Origin: Neoarius graeffei
Lineage: Eukaryota; Chordata; Actinopteri; Siluriformes; Ariidae
Direction of reading: 5' to 3'
Assembly (NCBI RefSeq): GCF_027579695.1
Contig: NC_083577.1
Span: 39,561,198 to 39,625,197, forward strand
Length of the DNA: 64,000 nucleotides
Each line of letters begins with the position of its first letter. The first letter of the stretch is position 1. Below, in pieces: positions 33,471 through 64,000 of this stretch. Position numbers and translations under genes: made by a program. The notes under the pieces were generated by a model, which was given only the letters and a program-made list of their open reading frames with translations, did not search any database and was not told the DNA's origin.

Positions 33471-35076
33471 ACAACCCCGATTCCAAAAAAGTTGGGACAA
33501 AGTACAAATTGTAAATAAAAACGGAATGCAATGATGTGGAAGTTTCAAAATTCCATATTTTATTCAGAATAGAACATAGATGACATATCAAATGTTTAAA
33601 CTGAGAAAATGTATCATTTAAAGAGAAAAATTAGGTGATTTTAAATTTCATGACAACACATCTCAAAAAAGTTGGGACAAGGCCATGTTTACCACTGTGA
33701 GACATCCCCTTTTCTCTTTACAACAGTCTGTAAACGTCTGGGGACTGAGGAGACAAGTTGCTCAAGTTTAGGGATAGGAATGTTAACCCATTCTTGTCTA
33801 ATGTAGGATTCTAGTTGCTCAACTGTCTTAGGTCTTTTTTGTCGTATCTTCCGTTTTATGATGCACCAAATGTTTTCTATGGGTGAAAGATCTGGACTGC
33901 AGGCTGGCCAGTTCAGTACCCGGACCCTTCTTCTACGCAGCCATGATGCTGTAATTGATGCAGTATGTGGTTTGGCATTGTCATGTTGGAAAATGCAAGG
34001 TCTTCCCTGAAAGAGACGTCGTCTGGATGGGAGCATATGTTGCTCTAGAACCTGGATATACCTTTCAGCACTGATGGTGTCTTTCCAGATGTGTAAGCTG
34101 CCCATGCCACATGCACTAATGCAACCCCATACCATCAGAGATGCAGGCTTCTGAACTGAGCGCTGATAACAACTTGGGTCGTCCTTCTCCTCTTTAGTCT
34201 GAATGACACGGTGTCCCTGAGTTCCATAAAGAACTTCAAATTTTGATTCGTCTGACCACAGAACAGTTTTCCACTTTGCCACAGTCCATTTTAAATGAGC
34301 CTTGGCCCAGAGAAGACGTCTGCGCTTCTGGATCATGTTTAGATACGGCTTCTTCTTTGAACTATAGAGTTTTAGCTGGCGACGGCGGATGGCACGGTGA
34401 ATTGTGTTCACAGATAATGTTCTCTGGAAATATTCCTGAGCCCATTTTGTGATTTCCAATACAGAAGCATGGCTGTATGTGATGCAGTGCCGTCTAAGGG
34501 CCCGAAGATCACGGGCACCCAGTATGGTTTTCCGGCCTTGAGCCTTATGCACAGAGATTCTTCCAGCTTCTCTGAATCTTTTGATGATATTAAGCACTGT
34601 AGATGATGATATGTTCAAACTCTTTGCAATTTTACACTGTCGAACTCCTTTCTGATATTGCTCCACTATTTGTCGGCGCAGATTTAGGGGGACTGGTGAT
34701 CCTCTTCCCATCTTTACTTCTGAGAGTCGCTGCCACTCCAAGATGCCCTTTTTATACCCAGTCATGTTAATGACCTATTGCCAATTGACCTAATGAGTTG
34801 CAATTTGGTCCTCCAGCTGTTCCTTTTTTGTACCTTTAACTTTTCCAGCCTCTTATTGCCCCTGTCCCAACTTTTTTGAGATGTGTTGCTGTCATGAAAT
34901 TTCAAATGAGCCAATATTTGGCATGAAATTTCAAAATGTCTCACTTTCGACATTTGATATGTTGTCTATGTTCTATTGTGAATACAATATCAGTTTTTGA
35001 GATTTGTAAATTACTGCATTCCGTTTTTATTTACAATTTGTATTTTGTCCCAACTTTTTTGGAATCGGGGTTGTAC
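33471..35076 (-). mobile_element. Tc1-like transposon, copy 2, with intact transposase gene
   Basis: The termini are CAACCCCGATTCCAAAAAAG and its inverse, next to TA on both sides. It has the same family structure as 5369-6961 and is better preserved. It lies inside a hAT-like element, so it arrived later. Confidence 0.93.
33689..34765 (-). CDS. Tc1-like DD34E transposase, intact frame
   Basis: A complete 358-residue frame encoding the transposase that cuts and reinserts its own element in the nucleus. Residues about 25-115 form the paired helix-turn-helix DNA-binding part ([20 protein letters not shown], and further on a [11 protein letters not shown] linker). The catalytic triad is visible: Asp in LWSDESKF, Asp in FQHDNAKPH, and Glu in SPIENIW. 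There are 34 residues between the last two, the Tc1 spacing. The length fits the family (about 340-360). Met at residue 19 (34711) is an alternative start (MGRGSP). Whether it is active cannot be told from sequence. Confidence 0.92.
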   Translation of the reverse strand: MTGYKKGILEWQRLSEVKMGRGSPVPLNLRRQIVEQYQKGVRQCKIAKSLNISSSTVLNIIKRFREAGRISVHKAQGRKTILGARDLRALRRHCITYSHASVLEITKWAQEYFQRTLSVNTIHRAIRRRQLKLYSSKKKPYLNMIQKRRRLLWAKAHLKWTVAKWKTVLWSDESKFEVLYGTQGHRVIQTKEEKDDPSCYQRSVQKPASLMVWGCISACGMGSLHIWKDTISAERYIQVLEQHMLPSRRRLFQGRPCIFQHDNAKPHTASITASWLRRRRVRVLNWPACSPDLSPIENIWCIIKRKIRQKRPKTVEQLESYIRQEWVNIPIPKLEQLVSSVPRRLQTVVKRKGDVSQW

Positions 35077-35532
35077 TTGTATAATACTCGTACTCGGCAA
35101 AAGTGCTTTATCCGTACCGGATACTCGTTTCAGCCGAGTATCCGGCTCAACTCTAGGAATAATTGAAACAAAGTAAATAATGGGTGTGAAAACCCTTTGC
35201 TTATATTTATTTTAAAAAAACCCCGTCTCAGGTATAATGTGTGCAGTTTGTTTTGAACTGTAGGTTTTACTGAGCATCTTTCAGAACCAGTCACAGTTCT
35301 TCTGGACACTTGGTCTGTCACACTTCTTTCTTATTTTTACAGAAAAACCCAACAGACTTAATTCTGGACTTTATTTTTCTTTTTCTGTCTGAAAAGTGGT
35401 ATCTTACCTCATACGCTGCTTTCTTTACTGACATACAAACATTTTTTCTGTAAAATAGTATTTTTTTTTTTGTTGGATAATTAATATTTGGAACTCTAAA
35501 ATGTTTTTGTACTGACTCGATAATGTCATAAT

Positions 35533-35906
35533 CCATCTATCCATTATCTGTAGTCACTTATCTTGTTCGAAAGGGTCACAGGCAAGCTGGAGCCCATCCC
35601 AGCTGACGATGGGTGAAAGGCGGGGTACACCCTGGACAAGCCGCCAGGTCATCACAGGGCTGACACATAGAGACAAACAACCATTCACACTCACATTCAC
35701 ACCTACGGTCAATTTAAAGCCACCAGTTAACCTAACCTGCATGTCTTTGGACTGTGGGGGAAACTGGAGAACCCAGAGGAAACCCACACAGACACCAGGA
35801 GAACATGCAAACTCCACACAGAAAGGCCCTCGCCGGCTGCTGGGCTCGGAGCCGGACCTTCTTGCTGTGAGGCGACAGCGCTAACCACTACACCACTGTA
35901 CCACCC
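35533..35906 (-). mobile_element. V-SINE-type SINE, first of three in a row
   Basis: Reverse orientation. The tail is CCATCTATCCATTATC (ATGG type) and the head end is the GTACCACCC variant. ATGTCATAAT flanks it at 35523-35532 and 35907-35916. Confidence 0.92.
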
Positions 35907-35916
35907 ATGTCATAAT

Positions 35917-36297
35917 GGCCATCCATCCATCCATTATCTGTAGCCGCTTATCCTGTCCTCCAGGGTCGCAGGCAAGCTGGAGCCTATCCCAACTGACTAT
36001 GGGTGAGAGGCGGGGTACACCCTGGACAAGTCGCCAGGTCATCACAGGGCTGACACATAGACACAGACAACCATTCACACTCACATTCACACCTACGGTC
36101 AATTTAGAGTCACCAGTTAACCTAACCTGCATGTCTTTGGACTGTGGGGGAAACCGGAGCACCCGGAGAAAACCAACGCAGACACGGGGAGAACATGCAA
36201 ATGCCACACAGAAAGGCCCTCGCCGGCCACTGGTCTCGAACCCAGGACCTTCTTGCTGTGAGGCGACAGTGCTGACCCCTACACCACTGTACCACCC
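35917..36297 (-). mobile_element. V-SINE-type SINE, second of three in a row
   Basis: Reverse orientation, ATGG-type tail (CCATCCATCCATCCATTATC) and GTACCACCC head variant. It is flanked by ATGTCATAAT at 35907-35916 and 36298-36307. Confidence 0.92.
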
Positions 36298-36307
36298 ATG
36301 TCATAAT

Positions 36308-36678
36308 GTCTCATCTCATCTTATTATCTCAAGCCGCTTTATCCTTCTACAGGGTCGCAGGCAAGCTGGAGCCTATCCCAGCTGACTACGGGCGAAAGGC
36401 GGGGTACACTCTGGACAAGTCTCCAGGTCATCACAGGGCTGACACAGACACCCATTCACACTCACATTCACACCTACGGTCAATTTAGAGTCACCAGTTA
36501 ACCTAACCTGCATGTCTTTGGACTGTGGGGGAAACCGGAGCACCCGGAGGAAACCCACGCGGACACGGGGAGAACATGCAAACTCCACACAGAAAGGCCC
36601 TCGCCGGCCACGGGGCTCGAACCCAGGACCTTCTTGCTGTGAGGCGACAGCGCTAACCACTACACCACTGTACCACCC
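36308..36678 (-). mobile_element. V-SINE-type SINE, third of three in a row
   Basis: Reverse orientation, but with the TCTCATCTCATCTTATTATC (GATGA-type) tail, unlike its two neighbours. The head again has GTACCACCC. It is flanked by ATGTCATAAT at 36298-36307 and 36679-36688. Confidence 0.92.
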
Positions 36679-36688
36679 ATGTCATAAT

Positions 36689-36969
36689 GTCATAAAATAA
36701 AAATCAATAACAACGTTTGAACTAAAAAGGGTGCATAAGACGCTCGCACAGTGCTATATCTTATTAAATATGTCTTTAAAAAATTATGAATTATTTGATT
36801 TTGATTTATGTAGTACTCAATATGACCAATAGATGGCGATGAATCGCTCATCCTGCGTTGCTAAGATACGGAGACTCGCATGACAACAACAATCCTCCAG
36901 GCCTGATTAGAAAATGAGCGTGCACTTTCTGTAATAAAGCTGCTGTTTATTTTGGAGTAGAAACAGAAA
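36689..36969 (+). promoter_or_regulatory. DRC1 upstream region with an X-box-like site
   Basis: The 281 bases before the DRC1 start contain GTTGCTAAGATAC at 36857-36869, about 100 bases upstream of the ATG. This matches the RFX X-box pattern (RYYNYY, one spacer base, RRNRAC) at all but one position. RFX factors drive cilium genes and DRC1 is one, so the site is plausible. No clear TATA box is seen. Confidence 0.35.
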
Positions 36970-63828
<26,859 letters not shown>

Positions 63829-64000
63829 GTGTGTGAGTGAGACAGACAGTGACTTTAATGGAATACAACATTTTTTTTTTTTTTACCTAATCTCATTCAC
63901 TGTATTGGCACATGCAAGAATTTCACCACATTTTTCTGTATTTAAGAATAGAAAACCTTTTTCAGTCTAAGCCTATACACAGCCATTGCATTTCATCAGT

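Larger units (their letters stand above)
32400..35155. mobile_element. hAT-like nonautonomous element (TAGGGATGAGC / GGCTCAACTCTA ends), hosting a Tc1 element
   Basis: The left end reads TAGGGATGAGCGAGTAC. The right end, inverted, reads TAGAGTTGAGCCGGATACTC. Ends of the TAGAGATGAGC kind are typical of fish hAT elements. The flanks GTAATAAA and GGAATAAT match at 6 of 8 bases, a worn 8-bp duplication. The subterminal GTACTCGG and CCGTATCCGTA words are mirrored. A TG run (32869-32902) and an AG run (33031-33070) lie inside, and an intact Tc1 element is inserted at 33471-35076. Confidence 0.6.

Noticed and set aside
35881..36385. Open frames of 100-156 codons in SINE copies, on both strands
   Set aside because: They recur in every SINE copy with the same peptides (for example KDMQVRLTGDSKLTVGV) and are by-products of the SINE sequence, not genes.

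Overview
The window is a piece of a ray-finned fish (teleost) nuclear genome. It has widely spaced, split vertebrate genes and a very dense load of fish-type mobile DNA: Tc1-like elements, tRNA-headed V-SINE-type SINEs, an L2-like LINE, and hAT-, piggyBac-, Harbinger- and Kolobok-like elements. The repeat mix would fit a catfish-like lineage, but that is only an impression.

Two protein genes are supported by exon homology, splice sites and reading phase. On the minus strand at the left are the first four coding exons of DOP1B (DOPEY2), at 8279-8139, 2681-2500, 2250-2080 and 1469-1280. The gene leaves the window on the left. A candidate noncoding first exon lies near 23.3-23.5 kb. On the plus strand, DRC1 (dynein regulatory complex subunit 1, a motile-cilium axoneme protein) starts at 36970. 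Thirteen exons are traceable to 63828 and the gene leaves the window on the right. DRC1 exon 3 carries an apparent one-base deletion that breaks the frame.

Layout: 0-1 kb, hAT-like relic. 1.2-8.3 kb, DOP1B exons with degenerate Tc1 elements and one frameshifted Tc1 copy (5369-6961) in intron 1. 8.3-23 kb, Tc1 relics, SINEs, a hAT element (14893-15678), and an L2-like LINE split by a separate 1.3-kb inverted-repeat element (19521-20856). 24-30 kb, Harbinger-like and Kolobok-like elements and a region rich in a TATCGTCA motif. 30.5-35.2 kb, two Tc1 copies, one with a complete 358-residue DD34E transposase inside a hAT-like element. 35.5-36.7 kb, three SINEs in a row at one target site. 36.8-37.1 kb, DRC1 promoter region and exon 1. 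37.17-47.45 kb (DRC1 intron 1), a TTAA-flanked piggyBac-like element containing a 7-kb foldback element, a Tc1/mariner-type MITE, and another inverted-repeat element that itself holds a SINE. 48-64 kb, DRC1 exons 2-13 with further SINEs, Tc1, hAT and other repeats in the introns.

The most unusual structure is the foldback element at 37202-44173. It has an 8-bp target duplication, perfect terminal inverted repeats, and arms built almost wholly of a 72-bp minisatellite with a 216-bp higher-order period. A second is the 19521-20856 element, which carries five spaced copies of a TGTCCCGTACGTAAC-like motif. Removing it restores the LINE reading frame. No CRISPR array, rRNA or independent tRNA gene was seen.
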